DNA of 64,000 nt from Xylanimonas oleitrophica (GCF_003244315.1 NZ_QKWH01000001.1:682001-746000); one strand, 5' to 3'. Positions 9,009 through 19,126 are shown, numbered from the stretch's first letter. Numbers and translations are program-made. The notes: generated from the sequence alone by a model not told the origin.

Positions 9009-9161
9009 CTGTGCACAGGCACGGGTTTCGGAACCCCGTCGACAGACGGGGGCCGGAGAAGGCACCCGTGTCGGTGGCTGCGCGTACGGTCTCGACCGAT
9101 GAGCTCGCAGACACAGAAGCCGGCGCGTACCCGTCGCGCCCCGAACGCAAAGGTGACCGAC

Positions 9162-10262
9162 ATGCCCGCACCGGCAGAACGCGACAAGGCCCTGGAGGCT
9201 GCGCTCGCCCAGATCGACCGCAGCTTCGGCAAGGGCTCGGTCATGCGGCTCGGGGACGAGAGCCGCGCCCCGGTCGAGGTGATCCCGACCGGGTCGATCG
9301 CTCTCGACGTCGCCCTCGGCATCGGCGGCCTGCCCCGTGGCCGCGTCATCGAGGTCTACGGGCCCGAGTCCTCCGGAAAGACGACGGTCGCGCTGCACGC
9401 GGTCGCCAGCGCCCAGCGGGCCGGTGGCATCGCCGCGTTTATCGACGCCGAGCACGCGCTCGACCCGGAGTACGCCAAGAAGCTGGGCGTCGACACCGAC
9501 GCGCTCCTGGTCTCGCAGCCGGACACCGGTGAGCAGGCGCTCGAGATCGCGGACATGCTGATCCGTTCCGGCGCGCTCGACATCATCGTCATCGACTCGG
9601 TGGCGGCGCTCGTGCCCAAGGCCGAGATCGAGGGCGAGATGGGCGACAGCCACGTCGGCCTCCAGGCCCGCCTCATGTCCCAGGCGCTGCGCAAGATCAC
9701 CGGCGCGCTCAACTCGTCGGGCACCACGGCCATCTTCATCAACCAGCTGCGCGAGAAGATCGGCGTGTTCTTCGGCTCTCCGGAGACGACGACGGGTGGC
9801 AAGGCGCTGAAGTTCTACGCCTCGGTGCGCATGGACATCCGTCGTATCGAGACCCTCAAGGAGGGCACCGACGCGGTGGGCAACCGCACCCGCGTCAAGA
9901 TCGTCAAGAACAAGATGGCCCCGCCCTTCAAGCAGGCCGAGTTCGACATCCTGTACGGGGTCGGCATCTCGCGTGAGGGTGGCCTGATCGACATGGGCGT
10001 GGAGCACGGCCTGGTCCGCAAGTCCGGCTCGTGGTTCACCTACGAGGGCGACCAGCTGGGCCAGGGCAAGGAGAACGCCCGCAAGTTCCTGCGTGACAAC
10101 CCCGACCTCGCGAACGAGATCGAGAAGCGCATCAAGGAGAAGCTCGGCGTGGGCGCCCGGATGGACGCCCCCGCTGACGCCGCTCCGGAGGCCGAGCCCG
10201 CCCTCGCGGCGGCCGGCGCCGGGGCGAGCAACGGCAAGTCCTCGAAGAAGGCTCCGTTCTGA
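9162..10262 (+). CDS. recA: Recombinase A
   Basis: 366-aa strand-exchange protein and co-protease for LexA. Walker A is GPESSGKT, the L2 loop region (residues ~200-215) includes INQLREKIG, and the C-terminal DNA-gating domain is intact. No intein interrupts it. The ATG at 9162 ([15 protein letters not shown]) matches the usual RecA N-terminus and has AAGGTGA 5 nt before it. An in-frame ATG at 9099 would add 21 unusual residues and is less likely. Control is by the LexA box 160 nt upstream. recX follows after 14 nt. Confidence 0.96.
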   Translation: MPAPAERDKALEAALAQIDRSFGKGSVMRLGDESRAPVEVIPTGSIALDVALGIGGLPRGRVIEVYGPESSGKTTVALHAVASAQRAGGIAAFIDAEHALDPEYAKKLGVDTDALLVSQPDTGEQALEIADMLIRSGALDIIVIDSVAALVPKAEIEGEMGDSHVGLQARLMSQALRKITGALNSSGTTAIFINQLREKIGVFFGSPETTTGGKALKFYASVRMDIRRIETLKEGTDAVGNRTRVKIVKNKMAPPFKQAEFDILYGVGISREGGLIDMGVEHGLVRKSGSWFTYEGDQLGQGKENARKFLRDNPDLANEIEKRIKEKLGVGARMDAPADAAPEAEPALAAAGAGASNGKSSKKAPF

Positions 10263-10276
10263 TCGACGGGGACGAG

Positions 10277-10951
10277 ATGACCGACGCCTTCGGGTCGGAC
10301 GAGCAGAACGGCCAGGGTGGTCGCGGCGTGGGGAAGCGTCGCGGCCGCCCTGGCCGTCGTGACGAGGGTGGCGACAGGGGAGGGCGCGGTGCTGCTCCAC
10401 GGCAGCCGCGTCGCTCGGTCGCCGAGCGGCTGGAGGCCGGCGAGCTCACCGTCGAGGACGCCACCGAGCTGGCTCGCGAGACGGTGCTGCGCATCCTCAC
10501 CGCTGCGCCCAAGAGCCGGCGCGAGCTCGAGCAGTCCCTCGCCCGCAAGGGCTACCCCGAGCACGTCGTGATGCCCGTGCTCGACCGGTTCGACGAGGTG
10601 GGCCTCGTGGACGACGCCGAGTACGCGCAGATGGTGGTGCGCACCCGGCACGCCGAGCGTGGGCTGGCGCGGCGGGCGATCGCCGTCGAGCTGCGCCGTC
10701 GCGGCATCGACGACGACACCGCGGCGGATGCGCTCGAGCAGGTCGGGGCCGACGACGAGCGCGCCGCAGCGGAGCGTCTGGCGCAGCGGCTCGTCGCCCG
10801 GACACGGGGCCTGGAACGTGACGCGCGGGTCCGGCGCGCTGCCTCGGCGCTGGCGCGCAAGGGCTACGGGCCGGGCATCGCCTTCGCGGTGGTCAAGGAC
10901 GCGCTCGCCGCGGAGGGCGAGGAGACCGACGACCTCGAAGACCTGTCGTAG
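10277..10951 (+). CDS. recX: RecA regulator RecX
   Basis: 224-aa modulator that caps RecA filaments. The core (about residues 60-210) has the repeated three-helix folds of RecX, with SRRELEQSLARKGYP and GLVDDAEYAQMVVRTR typical of the family. The first 50 residues are Gly/Arg-rich and probably disordered, longer than in most RecX. It lies 14 nt after recA, so it should be induced with recA in the SOS response. Confidence 0.9.
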   Translation: MTDAFGSDEQNGQGGRGVGKRRGRPGRRDEGGDRGGRGAAPRQPRRSVAERLEAGELTVEDATELARETVLRILTAAPKSRRELEQSLARKGYPEHVVMPVLDRFDEVGLVDDAEYAQMVVRTRHAERGLARRAIAVELRRRGIDDDTAADALEQVGADDERAAAERLAQRLVARTRGLERDARVRRAASALARKGYGPGIAFAVVKDALAAEGEETDDLEDLS

Positions 10952-10973
10952 GAGGAGGGACGACCCCTCCTGA

Positions 10974-11024
10974 GACGCCGACGGCCGCCTCCCCGCGCAC
11001 GGGGGGGAGGCGGCCGTCGGCGTC
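10974..11024. terminator. Perfect 21-bp hairpin between recX and gluD
   Basis: The arms 10974-10994 and 11004-11024 pair without mismatch around a 9-nt loop. It lies between two convergent genes, so it can end both transcripts. No T run is present. Confidence 0.8.
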
Positions 11025-11043
11025 TGCGAGCGTCCGTACGACC

Positions 11044-11937
11044 CTAGTGGCCGCCGCCGCTCGGAGCGCCACCACGCGTGACGGCCAGGCTCGGGCCGAT
11101 GCCCGGGCCCTCCTCGGTCTTGCCGGACGTGCGGCTCGAGAGCCGGCCGGCGAGCAGGTGCGCCACCCAGGACAGCAGGTAGTTCAGCACGATGAACAAC
11201 ACCGCCACGACGATGAGCACCTGCAGCGGGTTGCCGGCGCCGGAGGCCAGGATCTGACCGGAGCGCAGCAGGTCGGCATAGCCGATGAGCTGACCGAGGG
11301 CGGAGTCCTTGAGGACCACCACGAGCTGCGATACGACCGCCGGCAGCATGGCGATGAGGGCCTGCGGAAGCTGGACCGAGCGCAGCGTCTGGCCGCGAGT
11401 CAGCCCGATCGTCAGCCCTGCCTCGCCCTGGCCCTTCGGGAGGTTCCCGACGCCCGAGCGCACGAGCTCGGCGATGACCGAGCCGTTGTAGAGCACGAGG
11501 GCGACGACCACGGCGGTGAACGCGGAGTCCGCCACCACACCGCGGAAGAACATGCCGAAGAGCACGTTGAAGAACACCATCATGAGCAGCACGGGCACCG
11601 CGCGGAAGAACTCCACCACCACGGACGAGAGCCAGCGCACCACACGGAACTCCGAGAGGCGGCCCATGCCGAAGACGATGCCGAAGACGACGGCGCCGAC
11701 GGTGGCGAACGCGGCAGCCCTCAGGGTGTTCTGCAGGCCGGGGAGGTAGTAGAACTCCCAGGCGCGGGCATCGAGGGCGGGCCGCCACAGGTCCGGCGCG
11801 AGCTGACCCCGCTGGTGGAGCACCAGGAGCACCCAGGCGAGGATGCCGAGCACGACGACGGCGCCGAGCGCGTTGCCGACCATCATGTTCCGGCGGCCGC
11901 GGGGCCCCGGGGCGTCGAAGAGGACAGAGGAGCTCAT
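11044..11937 (-). CDS. gluD: Glutamate-type ABC transporter permease
   Basis: 297-aa inner-membrane permease of the polar amino acid (HAAT) family. It shows about five to six hydrophobic helices and the EAA loop (GEAGLTIGLTRGQTLRSVQLPQAL), which contacts the ATPase. It is the last gene of a four-gene set whose order matches Corynebacterium gluABCD. Its ATG overlaps the gluC stop (ATGA at 11934-11937). The C-terminus is Gly-rich and hydrophilic. Exact substrate is inferred from similarity to the glutamate system; glutamine or aspartate is possible. Confidence 0.87.
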   Translation of the reverse strand: MSSSVLFDAPGPRGRRNMMVGNALGAVVVLGILAWVLLVLHQRGQLAPDLWRPALDARAWEFYYLPGLQNTLRAAAFATVGAVVFGIVFGMGRLSEFRVVRWLSSVVVEFFRAVPVLLMMVFFNVLFGMFFRGVVADSAFTAVVVALVLYNGSVIAELVRSGVGNLPKGQGEAGLTIGLTRGQTLRSVQLPQALIAMLPAVVSQLVVVLKDSALGQLIGYADLLRSGQILASGAGNPLQVLIVVAVLFIVLNYLLSWVAHLLAGRLSSRTSGKTEEGPGIGPSLAVTRGGAPSGGGH

Positions 11938-12623
11938 CGCTTCACCGCCAGACGGTTGGAGAGCCAGGTCGTGGCCAGGCCGATGGGGATCACCAGGATC
12001 ACGTACCCGATCGCGAAGGTCAGGAAGATCTCCCAGATGTAGTTCGGCTGGAACTCGATCATCGTCTTCATGGTCCCGGCCGTCTCACCGGTCACCGAGG
12101 CCGCGGCGGCGACCGTCGAGTTCTTCAGCAGCGCGATGAGCGTGTTGCCGAGCGGGGCGACCGCGCCGCGGAACGCCTGGGGGAGCACGATCATCCGGGC
12201 GGCGGCGGTGAACGGCAGGCCGATGGCACGCGCGGCCTCCGCCTGCCCGACGGGCACCGTGTTGACGCCCGACCGGATCGCCTCGCACACGAACGCGGCG
12301 TGGTAGAGCCCGAGCCCGATGACCGCCAGGATGAAGAAGTTCAGGTTGAAGTCGCTCGACAGCTGGACGCCGAGCTGGGTCCACACGCCGAGCACCAGGA
12401 ACGTCATGATGACGGTCAGGGGCGTGTTGCGGACGAGGTTGACGTAGGTCGTACCCGCCCAGTCCAGCGACACCAGCGGCGAGATGCGCATGACGGCCAG
12501 CACGGTGCCGACGACGAGCGCGAGGAGCGCGCCCCAGAACGTCAGCTGGATGTTGGTCCAGAACGCGCCGAGCACGTCGTACTGGACCAGCAGTGCTGTG
12601 AATCCGGACAGGTAGTCGTCCAC
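11934..12623 (-). CDS. gluC: Glutamate-type ABC transporter permease
   Basis: 229-aa HAAT-family permease that pairs with GluD to form the membrane channel. It has about five helices and an EAA loop (GQAEAARAIGLPFTAAARMIVLPQAF). The GTG at 12623 gives a normal N-terminus (MDDYLSGFTALL). It is coupled to gluD by a 4-nt overlap but separated from gluB by 121 nt that contain a strong hairpin, which suggests lower expression than the binding protein. Confidence 0.87.
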   Translation of the reverse strand: MDDYLSGFTALLVQYDVLGAFWTNIQLTFWGALLALVVGTVLAVMRISPLVSLDWAGTTYVNLVRNTPLTVIMTFLVLGVWTQLGVQLSSDFNLNFFILAVIGLGLYHAAFVCEAIRSGVNTVPVGQAEAARAIGLPFTAAARMIVLPQAFRGAVAPLGNTLIALLKNSTVAAAASVTGETAGTMKTMIEFQPNYIWEIFLTFAIGYVILVIPIGLATTWLSNRLAVKR

Positions 12624-12705
12624 CGGTCACCTTTCGCCGGGATGGTCTACGAGAGTCGGGCCGCGACAGCCAGGCCGCGGTGCGTGCGCGGCGGTGCGCA
12701 CGGGT

Positions 12706-12734
12706 GGGGCGGCGCCGCGTCGCGGCGCCGCCCC
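12706..12734 (-). promoter_or_regulatory. Intercistronic hairpin after gluB
   Basis: A 12-bp GC stem (12706-12717 with 12723-12734) with a 5-nt loop starts 11 nt after the gluB stop. Such hairpins commonly protect the binding-protein message from decay and partly stop transcription before the permease genes. The function here is inferred. Confidence 0.6.
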
Positions 12735-12744
12735 GGTGGTCGTA

Positions 12745-13608
12745 TCAGGCGCAGGCCTCAGGGGTCGGCGGGTTCAGCTCGTCGTTGGCGCTGTAGCCGG
12801 TGCCCTCGGTGTTCTTGCTGACGAACTCCTCCCAGGAGCCGTCGTCGATCATCTCGGTGATCGCCTCGTTGATCGCCTCGCAGCGGTCGGAGTCCTTCGG
12901 CAGGCCGACGCCGTAGCGCTCCTCGGAGAAGGGCGCGCCCACGACCTTGAGCTTGCCCTGGTTCTGCGGGGTGGCGGCGAGGCCGGCGAGGATGATGTCG
13001 TCGGTGGTCACGGCGTCGACCTGGCCCGCCACGAGGGCCGAGACGCACTCCGCGTAGCCCGGGCGCTCGAGCAGGTTCACGCCCGCGGCGTACTCGTCCT
13101 TGATCTTCTGGGCCGAGGTGGAGCCGGTCACCGAGCACAGGTTCTTGCCCTCGAGCGACTCGGGGCCCGTGATGTCGGTGTTGTCGGCGGCCACCAGGAG
13201 GTCCTGCCCGGCGATGAAGTACGGGCCGGCGAAGTCGATGACCTCCTTGCGGGCGTCCGTGATCGAGTAGGTCGCGAAGATCATGTCGACCGCGCCGGTC
13301 TGCAGCATCTGCTCGCGCTGCGCCGAGGGCGACTCGACCCAGGTGATCTGGTCGGCGGAGTAGCCGAGCTTCTCGGCGACGTACGTGGCGACGTCGACGT
13401 CGAAGCCCTTGTACTCGTTGCCGTCCTGCAGGCCGAGGCCGGGCTGGTCGTACTTGATGCCGATGCGGATGGTGTCGCCGCCGCCGGTGCCCGCGGTGGC
13501 GTCGTCGCCACCGGCGCTGCCGCCGCCGACCTCGGCGCCGGAGCATGCGGACAGGGTGAGAGCGGCGGTGGCCGCGAGGGCGAGAAGCCCCGTGGTGCGC
13601 TTGCGCAT
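12745..13608 (-). CDS. gluB: Glutamate-type ABC transporter substrate-binding lipoprotein
   Basis: 287-aa solute-binding protein, family 3. A lipoprotein signal (MRKRTTGLLALAATAALTL) ends in the lipobox LSAC with acceptor Cys22, so it should be anchored to the outer face of the membrane. After a Gly-rich linker comes the binding core with GFDVDVATYVAEKLG and VEMIF-like segments (here AVDMIFATYSITDARKE). It is placed between the ATPase and permease genes, as in Corynebacterium. The ligand is probably glutamate or a related acidic or amide amino acid. Confidence 0.9.
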   Translation of the reverse strand: MRKRTTGLLALAATAALTLSACSGAEVGGGSAGGDDATAGTGGGDTIRIGIKYDQPGLGLQDGNEYKGFDVDVATYVAEKLGYSADQITWVESPSAQREQMLQTGAVDMIFATYSITDARKEVIDFAGPYFIAGQDLLVAADNTDITGPESLEGKNLCSVTGSTSAQKIKDEYAAGVNLLERPGYAECVSALVAGQVDAVTTDDIILAGLAATPQNQGKLKVVGAPFSEERYGVGLPKDSDRCEAINEAITEMIDDGSWEEFVSKNTEGTGYSANDELNPPTPEACA

Positions 13609-13675
13609 AGTGATGCCCTTCGATCTGTCGTTGACGGGGAAACAGGGGGCCCTGGCCGGCGGCCGGGGCGGGGCG

Positions 13676-14425
<750 letters not shown>

Positions 14426-14597
14426 GTCCTTCGAACCCCATCAGTCGGTGAACGTCCGGCGCCCAGCATCGCCGTCCTTTGTTTCAGGAAAGCGCACCGG
14501 ACACCGTGAGACGGCTACGGTCCGGTAACGATATGGCCGAGCGCCGGTCATGACCTGGCGAGCGGACAGTCCGTCCAGACCCATGAGCAGGGGACCG

Positions 14598-14610
14598 TAC
14601 CCTAGAGACG
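14598..14610 (+). promoter_or_regulatory. -10 box of a leaderless miaB promoter
   Basis: TACCCT at 14598-14603 precedes the miaB ATG by 7 nt, with no ribosome site in between. Confidence 0.5.
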
Positions 14611-16236
14611 ATGTCCACGACCACCATTTCTCACGCCGGGGCCGCTGCGGCCGACGCCGGCGAGCAGCCCCGCACCTACATGGTGCGCACCCTCGGCTGC
14701 CAGATGAACGTGCACGACTCGGAGCACATGGCCGGCATGCTGGAGCAGGCCGGCTACGTGCGCGCGTCCAAGGAGGACGAGGCGGCGAGCGCGGCCGACG
14801 TCGTCGTGATCAACACCTGCGCGGTGCGCGAGAACGCCGCCACCCGCCTCTACGGCAACCTCGGCCAGCTCGCGAGCCTCAAGGCGCAGCGTCCGGGCAT
14901 GCAGATCGCCGTCGGGGGCTGCCTGGCGCAGAAGGACCGCGGCGAGATCGTGGCCAAGGCGCCGTGGGTCGACGTCGTCTTCGGCACGCACAACCTGGAC
15001 GCGCTGCCCGTGCTGCTGGAGCGCGCCCGGCACAACGAGGCCGCCCAGGTGGAGATCGCGGAGTCGCTGCAGGTCTTCCCCTCCACGCTGCCCACCCGTC
15101 GCGAGAGCGTCTACGCCGGCTGGGTGTCGATCTCCGTGGGCTGCAACAACACCTGCACGTTCTGCATCGTGCCGCACCTGCGCGGCAAGGAGCGCGACCG
15201 GCGCCCGGGCGAGATCCTGGCCGAGGTCGAGGCGCTGGTCGCCGCCGGTGCGGTCGAGGTGACCCTCCTGGGTCAGAACGTCAACAGCTACGGCGTCGAG
15301 TTCGGCGACCGCGGCGCGTTCGCCAAGCTGCTGCGCGCGTGCGGTCGCATCGAGGGGCTGGAGCGGGTGCGCTTCACGAGCCCGCACCCTGCCGCGTTCA
15401 CCGACGACGTCATCGCCGCGATGGCCGAGACGCCCAACGTGATGCCGAGCCTGCACATGCCGCTGCAGTCGGGCTCCGACCGGGTGCTGCGGGCCATGCG
15501 CCGCTCCTACCGCTCGGAGCGGTTCCTCGGCATCCTCGACCGTGTGCGCGCCGTGATGCCCGACGCCGCGATCACGACGGACATCATCGTCGGGTTCCCC
15601 GGCGAGACGGAGGAGGACTTCCAGGACACGATGCGGGTGGTCGAGGCGTCGCGCTTCAGCTCCGCGTTCATGTTCCAGTACTCCCCGCGCCCCGGGACCC
15701 CGGCCGCGACGATGGACGGGCAGCTGCCCAAGGAGGTCGTGCAGGAGCGGTTCGAGCGGCTGCTCGCGCTGCAGGAGCGCATCTCCGCCGAGGAGGCCAC
15801 CGCCCAGGTGGGCCGCACGCTGGAGGTGCTGGTCGCGGAGGGGTCGGGCCGGAAGGACGGCGCCTCGCGGCGCCTCTCCGGGCGAGCGCCCGACAACCGC
15901 CTGGTGCACGTGGCGGTGCCCGACGACGTCGCCTCGCTCGTCGCGGACGCTCCGGTGAGCCTGGACGACCCGCGCCTGGCGGAGGTGCCCGACCCGCGGC
16001 TGCCGCGCCCGGGCGACATGGTCACCGCCGAGATCACGCAGGCCGCCCCGCACCACCTCATCGCGGACTCCGCGCTGGCCGGCGGGACCTACTCGGTGCG
16101 CCGCACGCGCTCGGGCGACGCGTGGGCGCAGCGGGAGAAGGCGCGCCTGGGCGGAGGCGACGAGCACGGGCACGGGCACGGCAGCCCCGCACCGTCCGGG
16201 CCGGTCTCCCTCGGCATGCCGGCACTGCGTCGCTGA
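14611..16236 (+). CDS. miaB: tRNA-2-methylthio-N6-dimethylallyladenosine synthase
   Basis: 541-aa radical-SAM methylthiotransferase that converts i6A37 to ms2i6A37 in tRNAs reading U-starting codons. The N-terminal UPF0004 domain holds three cluster Cys (in [20 protein letters not shown] and GGCLAQ). The radical SAM motif CNNTCTFC follows near residue 179, and a TRAM domain ends the conserved part (to about residue 475). A His/Gly-rich tail closes the protein. The enzyme acting before it, MiaA, is encoded 3.5 kb downstream. A nested hairpin follows the stop. Confidence 0.95.
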   Translation: MSTTTISHAGAAAADAGEQPRTYMVRTLGCQMNVHDSEHMAGMLEQAGYVRASKEDEAASAADVVVINTCAVRENAATRLYGNLGQLASLKAQRPGMQIAVGGCLAQKDRGEIVAKAPWVDVVFGTHNLDALPVLLERARHNEAAQVEIAESLQVFPSTLPTRRESVYAGWVSISVGCNNTCTFCIVPHLRGKERDRRPGEILAEVEALVAAGAVEVTLLGQNVNSYGVEFGDRGAFAKLLRACGRIEGLERVRFTSPHPAAFTDDVIAAMAETPNVMPSLHMPLQSGSDRVLRAMRRSYRSERFLGILDRVRAVMPDAAITTDIIVGFPGETEEDFQDTMRVVEASRFSSAFMFQYSPRPGTPAATMDGQLPKEVVQERFERLLALQERISAEEATAQVGRTLEVLVAEGSGRKDGASRRLSGRAPDNRLVHVAVPDDVASLVADAPVSLDDPRLAEVPDPRLPRPGDMVTAEITQAAPHHLIADSALAGGTYSVRRTRSGDAWAQREKARLGGGDEHGHGHGSPAPSGPVSLGMPALRR

Positions 16237-16240
16237 GGCC

Positions 16241-16287
16241 CGCCGCAGGCCCCGTCCCCGCTCTGCGCGGGGAGGGGGCCTGCGGCG
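16241..16287. terminator. Nested hairpin between miaB and the YbjN genes
   Basis: An outer 13-bp stem (16241-16253 with 16275-16287) encloses an inner 6-bp stem (16256-16261 with 16267-16272). It starts 5 nt after the miaB stop and ends at the convergent YbjN stop codon, so it can serve both. Confidence 0.7.
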
Positions 16288-16812
16288 TCAGGACTCCGGG
16301 TCGCTGGTGAGGACGCCGACGGACGCGAAGAACTGGGCGGCGGTCACCAGCCCGCACGAGACGGTGGCGGCGATCTGGTCGTCGGTCGCACCGTGCTCGA
16401 AGTCCACCGAGACCTCGGCGTACAGCGCCAGACCGTCGTCCTCCTCGCGCACGTAGACCTTGGGCCAGATGCGCTCGCGGTTCCAGTCGTTGACGGCCTG
16501 GAGCACGGCCAGGCGCGCGCGGGAGGACACGGCGCCGGCCCACCGGCCGCGCACCTGGAGGATCTCGTCGTGGTCGCCGAGGAGCAGGAACCAGAACCGG
16601 TTGCCGTCCCAGGTGCCGGTGACGTCGCCGTCGTCGTCGATGCGGAACCGGTAGCCCCGCCGGGCGAGGTCGTCGCCGACGCGCTGCGCCGTGAGCGGCA
16701 CGGGACGCTGGGGGGCGCCGGCGAGGACCGGGGCGGCCGGCGCCTGCGGGCGTCGCCGCCGGGCGATACCACGCAGGCGGTCGCGCACGCGCTGGGCGGG
16801 CCGGCGGATCAC
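16288..16812 (-). CDS. YbjN domain protein (second of a tandem pair)
   Basis: 174-aa protein of the YbjN fold, related to type III secretion chaperone-like domains; function unknown. Matching segments with its neighbour are RFWFLLLGDHDEILQVRGRW, NDWNRERIWPKVYVREEDDG and the closing EVSVDFEHGATDDQI. The GTG at 16812 overlaps the stop of the upstream YbjN gene (GTGA), which fixes the start; longer frames upstream are rejected. The pair probably arose by duplication and may form a heterodimer, but that is inference. Confidence 0.82.
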   Translation of the reverse strand: MIRRPAQRVRDRLRGIARRRRPQAPAAPVLAGAPQRPVPLTAQRVGDDLARRGYRFRIDDDGDVTGTWDGNRFWFLLLGDHDEILQVRGRWAGAVSSRARLAVLQAVNDWNRERIWPKVYVREEDDGLALYAEVSVDFEHGATDDQIAATVSCGLVTAAQFFASVGVLTSDPES

Positions 16813-17465
16813 GGGGCGGCTCGCAACGGGTCGGGGTACTCGGCGTCCAGGTGGTCGAAGAACATCGTCCCCGTGCTGAGCCCGCACTGCAGGAGCTGGT
16901 CGAGCTGGTCGTCGGTGACGCCCTGCTCGACGTCCACGGTCACGTCCGTGCACACCACCACGGTGCCGTTGTCACGGACCCGCACGTACGTCTTGGGCCA
17001 GATGCGCTCGGCGTTCCAGGCGTTGCAGATCTCGAGGATCTCCTCGAGGCGCTCGATGGTCAGGTCGCGGTGCCACTGACCCCGCACCTGCAGGACCTCC
17101 TCGTGCTCACCGAGCACCAGGAAGTAGAAGAGCCGCCCCTGCCACAGCCCGCCGACGTCGCCGTCCGAGTCGGTGAAGTAGGCGAAGTCCGAGTCCTCGA
17201 GCCACCGGACCACGCGTTCCAGGGACAGCGGCGCCGGCACCTCCGCCGGGTCCAGGTGGTGGGCGCCCGGCGCGGTCCGCGGGCCGCCGGCCACGCGCAG
17301 CAGGAGGCTCTCGATGCGGTCCCGCAGCTCCTGCTCCTCCCAGCCGTCGTCCACGCCCGCCGTCTCGCGGGGCGCACGACGCCCGGGCAGCCGACCCGAG
17401 CGGCCGCCCCTGCCGGAGGAGCTGTCCGACGACCCGTTGCCTGGGCGCGACCCGAAGAACCTCAC
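16809..17465 (-). CDS. YbjN domain protein (first of a tandem pair)
   Basis: 218-aa protein. A Gly/Ser/Arg-rich, probably disordered head (residues 1-40) and a helix lead to a YbjN domain (about 75-210) with RLFYFLVLGEHEEVLQVRGQW and ICNAWNAERIWPKTYVRVRDNG. The GTG start at 17465 lies 6 nt after a TACTGT box on the minus strand, so the mRNA is likely leaderless. It is divergent from the dioxygenase-like gene. Two YbjN genes between miaB and miaA are also found in other actinobacteria. No biochemical role is known. Confidence 0.82.
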   Translation of the reverse strand: MRFFGSRPGNGSSDSSSGRGGRSGRLPGRRAPRETAGVDDGWEEQELRDRIESLLLRVAGGPRTAPGAHHLDPAEVPAPLSLERVVRWLEDSDFAYFTDSDGDVGGLWQGRLFYFLVLGEHEEVLQVRGQWHRDLTIERLEEILEICNAWNAERIWPKTYVRVRDNGTVVVCTDVTVDVEQGVTDDQLDQLLQCGLSTGTMFFDHLDAEYPDPLRAAP

Positions 17466-17500
17466 CCGGCCACAGTACCGGGCGGCGATAGCCTCGGGTC
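17466..17500. promoter_or_regulatory. Divergent pair of leaderless promoters
   Basis: Within 35 bases there are two -10 boxes back to back. TACTGT (17477 to 17472, minus strand) is 6 nt from the YbjN GTG, and TAGCCT (17489-17494, plus strand) is 6 nt from the GTG at 17501. Both genes would lack a leader. Confidence 0.5.
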
Positions 17501-18115
17501 GTGCCAGCAGCCGTCGTCGTGATCCCCGCCACCCCGCTCCTGGTGCCCGGCGCGGCCGGGGGCGCCGAGGTGCTGGGCGGCACGCGCACCGCCGTCCGCG
17601 CGGCGCTGGCCCCGTGGGCCGGCGCGGCCGGGCGTGGGCGCGGGGTCGCCGTGCTGGCCGCGGGGTGCCGCGCTCGGGCGGGGCGCCTGCGTCCCTCGCT
17701 CGCGGGCGCCGGCGTGGCCGACGCCCGTGTGCCGCTCCTGGCGTCGCCGGCCACGGGCCTCGGCGCCGGGGAACGGGCCGGGGAGCGGGACGTGGCGTGG
17801 GACGGCGTCGCCGGGACGGGAGCCTCGGTGGCGCTGCTCGCGCTCGCGGACGCCGGCCTCGACCTCGCCGCGCACCCCGTCGACGTCGTCGAGGTGCCAG
17901 CGGACGCCGCCGGGCCCCAGAGGGCTGCGCTGCCCGCGGCCCTCGACCGGCTGGGTGCTGCCGACGTCGTCGTCGCCGCCGACCTGCCCGCGCCCGGCGT
18001 GGACGCGGTGCTCGAGGAGCTCGCCCGCGGGTGGCGGTGCGAGGAGGTCGTGGTCACCGAGACCGGGGACCACCTGCCCGGGCGGTACCGGGTGCAGGTG
18101 CGCCGACCACGCTGA
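17501..18115 (+). CDS. Class III extradiol dioxygenase-like protein (Rv2728c type)
   Basis: 204-aa Ala-rich protein with the fold pattern of the LigB/MEMO superfamily. It starts with AVVVIPATPLLVP and has alternating strand-helix runs such as GASVALLALADAGLD. The position just before miaA matches Rv2728c of Mycobacterium tuberculosis. I see no His pair typical of the metal site of active extradiol dioxygenases; only a few His are present. It may therefore be a non-catalytic relative. The function is unknown. Confidence 0.65.
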   Translation: MPAAVVVIPATPLLVPGAAGGAEVLGGTRTAVRAALAPWAGAAGRGRGVAVLAAGCRARAGRLRPSLAGAGVADARVPLLASPATGLGAGERAGERDVAWDGVAGTGASVALLALADAGLDLAAHPVDVVEVPADAAGPQRAALPAALDRLGAADVVVAADLPAPGVDAVLEELARGWRCEEVVVTETGDHLPGRYRVQVRRPR

Positions 18116-18142
18116 GCCCCACGCCGTCGTACCGTGTGCTCC

Positions 18143-19126
18143 GTGATCGTCGTCGCCGTCGTGGGTCCCACCGCCACCGGGAAGTCCGACCTCGCCCTGG
18201 ACCTGGCCGAGGCGCTCTCGGCCCCGGGCGCGCCGGCGGAGATCGTCAACGCCGACGCCTACCAGCTCTACCGCGGCATGGACGTCGGCACCGCCAAGGT
18301 GCCGCCCGCCGAGCGGCGCGGAGTCGTGCACCACCAGCTCGACGTGCTCGGCCCTCTCGAGGACGCCTCCGTGGCGCAGTACCAGGCCGCCGCACGAGCC
18401 GACCTGGAGGCCGTCGACGCCCGCGGGGCCCGTGCCGTCGTCGTCGGCGGATCGGGCCTGTACGTGCGCGCCCTGCTCGACCACATGGACTTCCCCGGCA
18501 CCGACCCGCAGTTGCGCGGCGAGCTCGAGGAGCGGGCCGAGCGCGAGGGCAGGCGAGCCCTGCACGCCGAGCTGGAGCGCCTCGACCCCCAGGCCGCCGC
18601 GAGCATCGGCCCGCACAACACCCGCCGCATCGTGCGGGCGCTGGAGGTCATCGCCATCACGGGAGCGCCCTACACCGCCAACCTGCCGCGCCAGGAGTAC
18701 GTGCGCCCGGCCGTGCAGATCGGCCTGGACTGCGACCGCGCCACGCTCGACGCCCGCGTCGAGGCGCGCGTCGAGCGCATGTGGCGGGCGGGGCTCGTCG
18801 AGGAGGTCGCGGCGCTGGCCTCCCCGGCCCAGGGCGGGCACGGTCCCGGCCTCGGCCGCACCGCCGCCCGCGCCGTCGGCTACGCCGAGGTGCTCGAGCT
18901 GTTCGCGGGGCGCGACGAGGACGCGGTGCGCGCCGACATCACCGCCAACACCCGGCGGCTGGCGCGCAAGCAGATGGGCTGGTTCGGCCGCGACCCGCGC
19001 GTGCGGTGGCTCGACGCAGGGTCCCCGACCCTCCTGGCCGACGCGCTCGCCGTCGTCGAGGCCGCCGACGCCGGCACCCTGCCGGCACCGGGCAGCGAGC
19101 CCGTGCGCCGTAGTCTGGGCTCATGA
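18143..19126 (+). CDS. miaA: tRNA dimethylallyltransferase
   Basis: 327-aa enzyme that adds a dimethylallyl group to N6 of A37, the substrate for MiaB. The P-loop GPTATGKSDLAL sits at residues 9-20, with NADAYQLYRGMDVGTAK, GGSGLYVRALLD and the tRNA-binding NTRRIVRALEV following. The GTG at 18143 puts the P-loop at the usual distance from the start; an in-frame GTG at 18134 adds only three residues. TACCGT (18130-18135) lies 7 nt upstream, suggesting a leaderless mRNA. Its stop overlaps dapF (ATGA). Confidence 0.95.
   Translation: MIVVAVVGPTATGKSDLALDLAEALSAPGAPAEIVNADAYQLYRGMDVGTAKVPPAERRGVVHHQLDVLGPLEDASVAQYQAAARADLEAVDARGARAVVVGGSGLYVRALLDHMDFPGTDPQLRGELEERAEREGRRALHAELERLDPQAAASIGPHNTRRIVRALEVIAITGAPYTANLPRQEYVRPAVQIGLDCDRATLDARVEARVERMWRAGLVEEVAALASPAQGGHGPGLGRTAARAVGYAEVLELFAGRDEDAVRADITANTRRLARKQMGWFGRDPRVRWLDAGSPTLLADALAVVEAADAGTLPAPGSEPVRRSLGS
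19111..19122 (+). promoter_or_regulatory. -10 box inside miaA for leaderless dapF
   Basis: TAGTCT at 19111-19116 lies 6 nt before the dapF ATG, within the last codons of miaA. dapF could thus be made both by coupling to miaA and from its own leaderless mRNA. Confidence 0.45.

Noticed and set aside
8631-10400. Minus-strand open frame extending lhr upstream across recA to 10400
   Set aside because: It is antisense to recA and recX, has no ribosome site, and the Lhr family N-terminus begins at the GTG at 8630.
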